Source: Bacteroidota bacterium (lineage in GTDB: Bacteria; Bacteroidota; Bacteroidia; Bacteroidales; Cfx3-03). Taken from it: a stretch of 9,650 nt of DNA. Below are positions 1 through 5,117 of this stretch, in pieces (position 1 is the stretch's first letter; the number at the start of each line of letters is the position of its first letter). The notes beneath the pieces are model-generated. The model made no database searches. It saw only the letters and a list, made by a program, of their open reading frames with translations, and was not told the origin of the DNA. The translations under genes and the position numbers were made by a program. The stretch covers positions 1 through 9,650 of the forward strand of contig JAUZOX010000073.1 in assembly GCA_030706265.1 (NCBI GenBank), written 5' to 3'.

Positions 1-174
1 AACCGAGCAGGTTTGAAAACTCAAATAACTACGAAAATTCTACATGCGAGTTCCATGCGACCTATTTAATCAAATTATTTACGCATGAACCGAGCAGGTT
101 TGAAAACTCAAATAACTACGAAAATTCTACATGCGAGTTCCATGCGACCTATTTAATCAAATTATTTACGCATG
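1..174. repeat. Perfect tandem repeat, 2 x 87 bp, upstream of cyclase
   Basis: Positions 1-87 and 88-174 are identical throughout, and the match continues 2 bases further (aa at 175-176) before diverging. The unit contains catgcga at 43-49 and 54-60, and an inverted pair CATGCG (54-59) / CGCATG (82-87) that could close a 22-nt loop. The last three bases of copy 2 are the ATG of the cyclase gene. The unit is 29 codons long, so the ATG at 85-87 is in frame with the ATG at 172, but TAA at 154-156 separates them. A diverged copy lies inverted at 2471-2537. Because the window opens exactly at a unit boundary, more copies may lie upstream, or the duplication could be an assembly artefact at a contig end. 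Confidence 0.95.
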
Positions 175-2199
175 AAAAACAAAAAGATTCCAAAATATCC
201 GGTCCTTCGAATTTATTTCACGGCCTTCATTCTGCATTTTATGTTGGTCATGCCGGTATTTACTATAATCTGGGTAAAAAATGATCCCTCAGTTCTGAAT
301 AGCAACAGTCTTTCAAAGTCGGTTAAGACAAATGAAAAAGCGGATTTTAACGTCGCTATTACACTGCCGAATAAAACGGAATCTGACCTGAAAACGAATG
401 AAAAAACAGCTTCCAAAAAAACCGGAGATAACTATCTTGGTAAAATTATTGATTTGACAGCCAATATATTATTAACAGCCATCGCGATAATTTTTATCCT
501 GAACTTGCCATTTAAAATCTATTTTATCCGAAAGCGCCATAACAAAATCATCTCTCCGGATCTCTATAAATTCTGCAGGAAATTTCTGCTTAAAATTCCC
601 CTGATTAATAGTGCAATTTTCCTGTCGGCTTTCCTGATTTTACATATCTTCATGCTCATCGTCCTCCGGCAGAAAAACAGTTTTGAAGATCAGATAAGCC
701 GCGATCTTTACAGCTATTACCTTTATATTTCCCTGTTTTCCTCAACGCTGATCGTTGTTTTTGTTTATTTATGGCAAAAGCATCGTACGCATTTCAGGTA
801 TCTCGAACATGTTTATAATCCGGATGAACTTCGGGTGAAAATATTTAAGAGTAAAATCGGAGGTATCCGTAACCGGCTTTGGATAAGTAGTGCGCTCACT
901 ACACTCCTGCCTTTGATGGTCGTCATTTTTTATCTTGTAATCAGCATCTCTTCGCTCAAAGACTTGGGAGTAATGACCCCCGAGAAAAGCAAAGTTGTAT
1001 TTGGCCATTATTATCAATCCTTCGTAGGGCAGTCTTCCGGATTTTATAAGAACCTCTTTTACATCAATGCCATCGATAACTTCCTGCTCATCGTTGGCGT
1101 CGCAACCGGCATCATTGTATCCCTCATTTACCTTGCAATTTTTCATCGCTGGACGACCCATGACATCGTTGCCCCGGTGAAAGAATTAGTGGTTAACATG
1201 AAGCGAATCGGGGAGGGGCATATGGATGCACAAGCCATTGTCAGGACCAATGATGAGATTGGCGAACTAACCGAGGGATACAACCAGATGTCAAGCGAAC
1301 TCAATAACTATATTTCCAGGATATCAAGGATGAACGAGGCTTATTTCAGATTCGTGCCGCGTGAATTTCTGGAAGAATTAGGCAAAAAAGACATCACCCA
1401 AATAGAACTGGGCGACCAGGTGCAACGTGAGATGACCATTCTCTTTACGGATATCCGTGGTTTTACAGAACTCTCCGAAGATTTGTCGCCCAAGGATACC
1501 TTTGATTTCATCAACCAGTATCTTGGAATCATGGAACCGATTATCGCAAACAACAACGGATTTATCGATAAATATATCGGCGATTCCATCATGGCACTCT
1601 TCAGCAAAGACGCCGACGATGCCCTTATTGCCACACTGGAAATGCGGAGAGTGTTATCCGACTTCAATGAATTAAGGGAAAGCGAAGGCAAAAATCAGAT
1701 CGACTTTGGAACCGGGATTCATACCGGGAATCTGATGCTTGGTGTCGTAGGTGGATATGGAAGGATGGATGGAACAGTAGTGTCGGATGCGGTTAACCTG
1801 GCCTCGCGGCTCGAAGGCATCACAAAATATTACGGTGCGTCGGCAATCATTAGCGAAGACACGCTGATCAAATTAAAGAACCCGACGATGTTTAACTACC
1901 GTCTTCTCGACATTGCAAAGGTTAAAGGAAAGAAGAAAGCGGTTTATATTTATGAACTCATCGATGCGGAAAACGAGCCCAACCGTTCCAAGAAAATAGA
2001 GACGAAACCATATTTTGTCCAGGCCGTCGAATATTACAAACAACAAGCTTTTGAAGAAGCATTAACGCTGTTTCGGGAAGTAGAGAAAATTCATTCCACT
2101 GATAAGGCGACACTGCTATACATCAAAAGATGTTTGGACAACATCAAAAACGGTATTCCCGAAGACTGGAACTATATAGAGATTTTCAAGTTTAAATAA
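172..2199 (+). CDS. Membrane-bound class III adenylate cyclase with HAMP domain
   Basis: Predicted to make cAMP from ATP at the inner membrane (675 aa). About six membrane helices are visible, near residues 11-36, 92-118, 140-164, 180-200, 236-258 and 300-325, with a Lys/Thr-rich extracytoplasmic stretch at about 37-88. A HAMP linker follows at about 330-385, including the NDEIGELTEGYNQM stretch. The class III catalytic domain spans about 415-600. Visible key residues are metal-binding D427 (FTDIRGFT) and D471 (DKYIGDSIMALF), purine-contacting K467 and D539, and N542 and R546 of SDAVNLASRLEG. K467 with D539 favours ATP over GTP by family knowledge. The C-terminus (about 613-665) looks like one TPR-type helical hairpin and ends with PEDW, a tail seen in many such cyclases. 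The start is the ATG ending the upstream tandem repeat; the first helix follows soon after. No clear promoter motif was seen in the repeat. The sensed signal is unknown. Guanylate cyclase activity is less likely but untested. Confidence 0.9.
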   Translation: MKNKKIPKYPVLRIYFTAFILHFMLVMPVFTIIWVKNDPSVLNSNSLSKSVKTNEKADFNVAITLPNKTESDLKTNEKTASKKTGDNYLGKIIDLTANILLTAIAIIFILNLPFKIYFIRKRHNKIISPDLYKFCRKFLLKIPLINSAIFLSAFLILHIFMLIVLRQKNSFEDQISRDLYSYYLYISLFSSTLIVVFVYLWQKHRTHFRYLEHVYNPDELRVKIFKSKIGGIRNRLWISSALTTLLPLMVVIFYLVISISSLKDLGVMTPEKSKVVFGHYYQSFVGQSSGFYKNLFYINAIDNFLLIVGVATGIIVSLIYLAIFHRWTTHDIVAPVKELVVNMKRIGEGHMDAQAIVRTNDEIGELTEGYNQMSSELNNYISRISRMNEAYFRFVPREFLEELGKKDITQIELGDQVQREMTILFTDIRGFTELSEDLSPKDTFDFINQYLGIMEPIIANNNGFIDKYIGDSIMALFSKDADDALIATLEMRRVLSDFNELRESEGKNQIDFGTGIHTGNLMLGVVGGYGRMDGTVVSDAVNLASRLEGITKYYGASAIISEDTLIKLKNPTMFNYRLLDIAKVKGKKKAVYIYELIDAENEPNRSKKIETKPYFVQAVEYYKQQAFEEALTLFREVEKIHSTDKATLLYIKRCLDNIKNGIPEDWNYIEIFKFK

Positions 2200-2216
2200 A
2201 ACAGGGGAGAAGAATA

Positions 2217-2243
2217 TCGGATTTGATATCAATTTTAATCCGA
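2217..2243 (+). terminator. Weak hairpin after cyclase, possible terminator
   Basis: TCGGATT (2217-2223) pairs with AATCCGA (2237-2243) over a 13-nt loop, 17 bp after the cyclase stop. The hairpin is followed by an A-run and not a T-run on the + strand, so it does not fit a standard intrinsic terminator. Position is the main argument for a role in ending or stabilising the cyclase transcript. Confidence 0.25.
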
Positions 2244-2260
2244 AAAAAATTATATTAAAC

Positions 2261-2286
2261 TGGCCTTAGGGAACTCGCATAAATGC
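2261..2286 (+). repeat. 26-bp dispersed repeat, copy 1
   Basis: This copy matches 2549-2574 at 24 of 26 positions in the same orientation. It begins tggcctta and ends gaactcgcataaatgc. Its core ggaactcgcat is also present, on the opposite strand, inside each copy of the 87-bp tandem unit, so all appear to share a common module. A perfect 10-bp palindrome, aaatgcattt (2281-2290), overlaps its right edge. Confidence 0.7.
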
Positions 2287-2300
2287 ATTTCTGATCCAGG

Positions 2301-2361
2301 TTTAGGCGTAAGCATATTTGGTTCAAGTTTAGGCGTAAGCCGTAACTTGGACCAAATATGC
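2301..2361. repeat. 18-bp stem-loop with 13-bp direct repeats
   Basis: The left arm gcatatttggttcaagtt (2312-2329) pairs with aacttggaccaaatatgc (2344-2361) over a 14-nt loop. All 18 positions pair, counting one G-U wobble. A 13-bp direct repeat, tttaggcgtaagc, occurs at 2301-2313 and 2328-2340; one copy overlaps the base of the left arm and the other fills most of the loop. No T-run follows, so it is not a classic terminator. It could be a small palindromic mobile element or a transcript-end stabiliser. Confidence 0.75.
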
Positions 2362-2396
2362 GATTATGGACTTTTATAAGAATTGGGGATTATTAG

Positions 2397-2445
2397 ATTG
2401 CGGGTCAAGCCCGCAATGACGTGCGGGGGCGAAGCGGCAACCCGG
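2397..2445. repeat. GC-rich palindromic dispersed-type repeat
   Basis: attgcggg (2397-2404) and cccgcaat (2410-2417) form an 8-bp perfect stem over a tcaag loop, followed by gacg and a GC-rich tail containing gcgggggcgaagcggcaa. The palindrome-plus-tail layout resembles short palindromic repeats scattered through intergenic regions of many bacterial genomes, including the Rickettsia palindromic element type. The strong local GC shift against AT-rich flanks fits insertion of a mobile repeat. The resemblance is from memory and was not searched. Confidence 0.6.
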
Positions 2446-2470
2446 ACTAAAAAACAAGTATAGTGGATTT

Positions 2471-2537
2471 CATACGCAAATAATTTTTATTAACCAGGTC
2501 GTATGGAACCTGCATGGATAATTTTTATACGGTTATT
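2471..2537 (-). repeat. Diverged inverted copy of the 87-bp element
   Basis: Read on the + strand, this segment aligns with the reverse complement of the 87-bp unit at 1-87 over about 65 bp with small gaps, at roughly three-quarters identity by eye. The terminal stem is kept: CATACG (2471-2476) pairs with CGTATG (2500-2505), where the intact copies have CATGCG and CGCATG. The one-base change is matched on both arms, so pairing survives. With the tandem copies at 1-174, it brackets the cyclase gene in inverted orientation. Confidence 0.7.
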
Positions 2538-2548
2538 ATTTTATTAAT

Positions 2549-2574
2549 TGGCCTTATAGAACTCGCATAAATGC
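2549..2574 (+). repeat. 26-bp dispersed repeat, copy 2
   Basis: This is the second copy of the repeat at 2261-2286, differing at two positions within the middle (ttatag in place of ttaggg). It follows the inverted 87-bp copy by 11 bp, and its last four bases overlap the first 16-bp direct repeat of the ybeY promoter region. Confidence 0.7.
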
Positions 2575-2619
2575 TCGTTTCATCGTTGTTTGTGTTTCCA
2601 AACATGCTCGTTTCATCGT
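2571..2619 (+). repeat. 16-bp direct repeat in the ybeY promoter region
   Basis: ATGCTCGTTTCATCGT occurs exactly at 2571-2586 and 2604-2619, with a period of 33 bp. The spacer holds an inverted pair TGTTTG (2587-2592) / CAAACA (2599-2604). The second copy ends on the first base of the -7 box, so it fills the spacer of the promoter. Either a small tandem duplication of promoter DNA or a tandem binding site is possible. Confidence 0.8.
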
Positions 2620-2626
2620 AACTTTG
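2595..2626 (+). promoter_or_regulatory. Bacteroidota-type promoter for ybeY
   Basis: TAACTTTG at 2619-2626 is an exact match to the TAnnTTTG -7 consensus of the Bacteroidota primary sigma factor. A weak TTTCC at 2595-2599 sits about 19 bp upstream, in the -33 position. Transcription would begin near 2632-2634, leaving a very short A-rich leader before the ATG at 2642. This placement decides the ybeY start: the in-frame TTG at 2624 lies inside the -7 box. Confidence 0.55.
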
Positions 2627-2641
2627 CAAAAAATAAAAAAG

Positions 2642-3082
2642 ATGAGGATTACGGAAAGAATTAGTTTTCAAATCCAGGATGTCGACCTGGTCGTGAAAGA
2701 AAAAAACAAAATCAGACAGTGGATCGTGGATGCCATCAAAAATGAAGGCAAAAAGACAGGGGACATCACCTATATCTTTTGTTCGGATGAGTACCTGTTG
2801 AAGATGAACCGACAGTATTTGCAGCACGATGATTACACCGACGTCATCACCTTCGATTACACGGAAGAAAACAGGGTATCGGGAGACATATTCATCAGCT
2901 ACGAAAGGATCGTTGACAATGCAAATCAGCTAAAGACTTTGCCGGAAGAGGAACTGCACCGGGTCATGATTCATGGAGTAATGCACCTGTGCGGATATAA
3001 AGACAAACTACCCGGTGAAAGAGAACAAATGACCCAAAAAGAGAACCAGTACCTCGCACTGCTTCCGAATCAAAAGAACTAA
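2642..3082 (+). CDS. ybeY: Endoribonuclease YbeY, rRNA maturation factor
   Basis: A single-strand-specific metal-dependent RNase involved in 16S rRNA 3'-end maturation and ribosome quality control in the cytoplasm. At 146 aa it is close to the usual size of about 150. Diagnostic parts are the LKMNRQYLQHDDYTDVITFDY stretch in the middle, corresponding to the LN..YR...PTNVLSF region of E. coli, and the metal site HGVMHLCGYKDK with H111 and H115. The third ligand position, His in E. coli (H124), is D121 here. I recall this form as usual in Bacteroidota, so it is probably functional. ATG at 2642 is chosen over the in-frame TTG at 2624, which falls within the predicted -7 box. The gene is followed by a 139-bp gap and mnmG on the same strand, a common pairing in the phylum. 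Confidence 0.92.
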   Translation: MRITERISFQIQDVDLVVKEKNKIRQWIVDAIKNEGKKTGDITYIFCSDEYLLKMNRQYLQHDDYTDVITFDYTEENRVSGDIFISYERIVDNANQLKTLPEEELHRVMIHGVMHLCGYKDKLPGEREQMTQKENQYLALLPNQKN

Positions 3083-3089
3083 AAGAACA

Positions 3090-3121
3090 TTTCAACTACA
3101 ACATAATTATCTGTAATTTTG
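3090..3121 (+). promoter_or_regulatory. Candidate promoter for mnmG
   Basis: TAATTTTG at 3114-3121 fits the TAnnTTTG -7 consensus; TTTC at 3090-3093 is a weak -33 candidate 20 bp upstream. Transcription would start near 3128 and give a leader of about 95 nt before the mnmG ATG. The leader would carry the hairpin at 3134-3169 and the parS-like site. The AT-rich context makes a chance match possible. Confidence 0.45.
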
Positions 3122-3133
3122 TACCGCTTGAAT

Positions 3134-3178
3134 GGCAGTAGACCTTCACCCCAGAAGTTGTTTTCTGCCTGTTTTTTT
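3134..3178 (+). terminator. Hairpin plus T7 between ybeY and mnmG
   Basis: Two mutually exclusive stems end just before seven T residues (3172-3178): GGCAG (3134-3138) with CTGCC (3165-3169), or CAGAA (3152-3156) with TTCTG (3163-3167). Either could act as an intrinsic terminator for ybeY transcripts. Since the candidate mnmG promoter lies upstream of it, it could also act as an attenuator in the mnmG leader. Stems are short, so efficiency is doubtful. Confidence 0.4.
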
Positions 3179-3194
3179 AAGCCACGATCTGGAA

Positions 3195-3210
3195 TGTTCC
3201 ACGTGAAACA
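3195..3210 (+). promoter_or_regulatory. parS-like ParB-binding site upstream of mnmG
   Basis: TGTTCCACGTGAAACA matches at every position the 16-bp chromosomal parS sequence known from Bacillus (consensus TGTTNCACGTGAAACA), which is conserved across many phyla and binds ParB/Spo0J. It lies 11 bp before the mnmG ATG, within the mnmG leader. By established knowledge, chromosomal parS sites cluster near the replication origin. No parA or parB is in the window. A local operator overlapping the mnmG leader is an alternative. Confidence 0.75.
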
Positions 3211-3221
3211 AAAGGCGAATA

Positions 3222-5093
3222 ATGTTTAAAGAATATGATGTAATTGTGGTCGGAGCAGGCCATGCCGGTTGCGAAGCAGCAGCCGCAGCGGCTAATATGG
3301 GCTCATCGGTACTGCTGATCACAATGAACCTGGAGACCATGGCTCAAATGTCGTGCAATCCGGCAATGGGAGGAGTGGCAAAGGGACAAATCATCCGGGA
3401 AATCGATGCCCTGGGCGGTAGCTCAGGTATCGTCACCGACAAAACCATGATTCAGTTCCGGATGCTGAACCGTTCGAAAGGACCGGCCATGTGGAGTCCA
3501 AGAGCACAAAGCGACAGGATGGCTTTTGCCCACGAATGGAGAAGGACACTGGATAATATTAAAAATGTCGATTTTTTTCAGGATACAGTCATAGGATTAC
3601 TCACCAAGGGCAATCATGTGGCAGGAGTGAAAACAGCCCTGGGAATAGAAATTCGCTCCCGGGCTGTGGTCCTTACCAATGGTACTTTTTTAAACGGAAT
3701 CATACACATCGGCACCAAGACTTTTGGAGGAGGACGGATCGGAGAGAAGTCGGCCACCGGCCTCACCGAAAATTTAAGGGATTTGGGATTTGAATCCAGC
3801 CGTCTAAAAACGGGAACGCCTGTCAGAATAGATGCGAGATCTTTGAATTTTGGCCGTATGGAAGAACAGAAAGGGGATGATGATCCACAGAAATTCTCTT
3901 TCACGGATACACCAAGACTTACAAAGCAAAAGAGTTGCTATATCACCTACACCAATGAGAAGGTTCATGATATATTAAGGACCGGATTTGACAGGTCGCC
4001 ACTCTTTACAGGCAGGATCAAAGGCAGGGGTCCGAGATATTGTCCTTCCATAGAAGACAAAATTGAACGTTTTGCTGATAAGACACGACATCAGTTGTTC
4101 GTAGAACCCGAAGGGTGGGATACGACCGAATATTATCTGAATGGGTTCTCATCTTCTTTACCCGAAGACATCCAATACCGGGCGCTTCTGCTTATTCCGG
4201 GCTTTGAAAATGCCAAAATATTTCGTCCCGGCTATGCCATCGAGTATGATTACTTTCCACCACTGCAGTTAAAGGATACCCTTGAAACCAAACTGATCGA
4301 AAATCTCTATTTTGCAGGCCAGATCAATGGTACTACCGGATATGAGGAAGCAGCAGCACAGGGCTTGATGGCCGGGATCAACGCACACCTCAAGGTTTAT
4401 GAAAAAGCACCTTTCGTCTTGAAACGTTCCGAAGCTTATATTGGAGTTCTCATCGACGATTTGATCACAAAAGGGGTGGAGGAACCTTACCGCATGTTTA
4501 CCTCGCGTGCAGAATACCGTATTCTGTTACGGCAGGACAATGCCGACATACGTCTTACGGAAAAGGGTTATTCAATAGGTCTTGCATCAGAAGAGCGGGT
4601 TCAGACCGTTCGCTTAAAACAGGCAGCCACTACCAATCTGCTCGACTTTTTAAAGCAAACCAATGTGGAACCCGAGGACATCAACCAATACCTGCTCGAC
4701 TCCAATACGCCGGCCATTGCGCAAAAGACCAAAATCGCGAATATTTTATTGCGGCCCCAGGTTTCATTAAAAGAACTGATTCCCATTGTCTCGCCACTAC
4801 ATAATTTTTGTACAGATGGCCGGAACACCGTCAATGATATTTTGGAAGAGGCCGAAATCCTGATCAAGTATGAAGGATATATTGATCGGGAATATGAAAT
4901 TGCACAAAAACTGAATAAATTTGAAGACATCATTTTGCATGAGGACTTCGTTTATTCAAAGCTAACATCCCTTACGCTGGAAGCAAGAGAAAAATTAACT
5001 AAAATAAAACCCAAGACCATCGGTCAGGCTTCGCGCATTTCAGGGGTATCGCCTTCTGATATCAGCGCCCTCCTGGTCTACCTTGGTCGATAA
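3222..5093 (+). CDS. mnmG: tRNA uridine-34 modification enzyme MnmG (GidA)
   Basis: The FAD- and NADH-dependent subunit that, with the GTPase MnmE, adds the carboxymethylaminomethyl group to C5 of wobble uridine 34 in certain tRNAs. At 623 aa it is full length. Visible are the N-terminal FAD dinucleotide-binding motif GAGHAG (residues 11-16), C45 in MSCNPAMGG and C274 in GPRYCPSIEDK (equivalent to the two functionally important cysteines of E. coli MnmG), the second family signature starting at N369 (NGTTGYEEAAAQG), and EPYRMFTSRAEYRI at about 422-435. The helical C-terminal region, used in the family to bind MnmE and tRNA, is complete. The ATG at 3222 gives the expected N-terminus right before the FAD fold. 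parS-like palindromes sit immediately on both sides of the gene. It probably shares a transcript with the methyltransferase 24 bp downstream. Confidence 0.97.
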   Translation: MFKEYDVIVVGAGHAGCEAAAAAANMGSSVLLITMNLETMAQMSCNPAMGGVAKGQIIREIDALGGSSGIVTDKTMIQFRMLNRSKGPAMWSPRAQSDRMAFAHEWRRTLDNIKNVDFFQDTVIGLLTKGNHVAGVKTALGIEIRSRAVVLTNGTFLNGIIHIGTKTFGGGRIGEKSATGLTENLRDLGFESSRLKTGTPVRIDARSLNFGRMEEQKGDDDPQKFSFTDTPRLTKQKSCYITYTNEKVHDILRTGFDRSPLFTGRIKGRGPRYCPSIEDKIERFADKTRHQLFVEPEGWDTTEYYLNGFSSSLPEDIQYRALLLIPGFENAKIFRPGYAIEYDYFPPLQLKDTLETKLIENLYFAGQINGTTGYEEAAAQGLMAGINAHLKVYEKAPFVLKRSEAYIGVLIDDLITKGVEEPYRMFTSRAEYRILLRQDNADIRLTEKGYSIGLASEERVQTVRLKQAATTNLLDFLKQTNVEPEDINQYLLDSNTPAIAQKTKIANILLRPQVSLKELIPIVSPLHNFCTDGRNTVNDILEEAEILIKYEGYIDREYEIAQKLNKFEDIILHEDFVYSKLTSLTLEAREKLTKIKPKTIGQASRISGVSPSDISALLVYLGR

Positions 5094-5109
5094 CGTTTCA
5101 CGTGGAACA
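5094..5109 (-). promoter_or_regulatory. Second parS-like site, downstream of mnmG
   Basis: CGTTTCACGTGGAACA on the + strand is the reverse complement of TGTTCCACGTGAAACG: 15 of 16 bases match the parS 16-mer, and the 14-bp core GTTTCACGTGGAAC is intact. It begins directly after the mnmG stop codon and ends 8 bp before the methyltransferase ATG. Together with the site at 3195-3210 it brackets mnmG in inverted orientation. No T-run follows, so it is not an intrinsic terminator. Confidence 0.7.
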
Positions 5110-5117
5110 TAAGCAAT

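Larger units (their letters stand above)
2200..2641. other. 442-bp gene-free, repeat-dense intergenic region
   Basis: No credible coding sequence lies between the cyclase stop and ybeY. The stretch is a mosaic of at least six repeat or hairpin elements, listed separately: a hairpin at 2217-2243, 26-bp repeats at 2261-2286 and 2549-2574, a stem-loop with direct repeats at 2301-2361, a GC-rich palindrome at 2397-2445, an inverted diverged copy of the 87-bp element at 2471-2537, and the ybeY promoter region at 2571-2626. Base composition changes sharply around 2397-2445, which is much richer in G+C than its flanks. The pattern suggests repeated insertion or local duplication rather than a decayed gene. 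Confidence 0.8.

Noticed and set aside
85..156. 23-codon ORF inside the tandem repeat as a real peptide gene
   Set aside because: It is very short, has no visible initiation signal of its own and is fully explained by the repeat; kept only as an observation.
1..174. Possible CRISPR array
   Set aside because: Only two directly abutting 87-bp units with no spacers, and no cas genes in the window.
769..1161. Antisense open frame within the cyclase
   Set aside because: It is wholly inside a gene with clear domains on the + strand and shows no recognisable protein features; the same applies to the other antisense frames at 1341-1691, 3614-3904, 4601-4933 and 9090-9353.
2624..2641. TTG at 2624 as the ybeY start, adding six residues
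   Set aside because: The TTG is part of the TAACTTTG -7 box, so it would not be transcribed; ATG 2642 is in frame and gives a normal N-terminus.
2200..2641. tRNA or decayed transposase gene in the repeat-rich gap
   Set aside because: I found no cloverleaf with T-loop and acceptor pairing and no frame resembling a transposase; the stretch is explained by short repeats and the ybeY promoter.
2525..2827. Antisense frame across the ybeY promoter and 5' end
   Set aside because: It covers the promoter, repeats and the conserved ybeY coding sequence, with no family resemblance.
5094..5109. Palindrome after mnmG as an intrinsic terminator
   Set aside because: No T-run follows, the next gene starts 8 bp later on the same strand, and the sequence matches parS instead.
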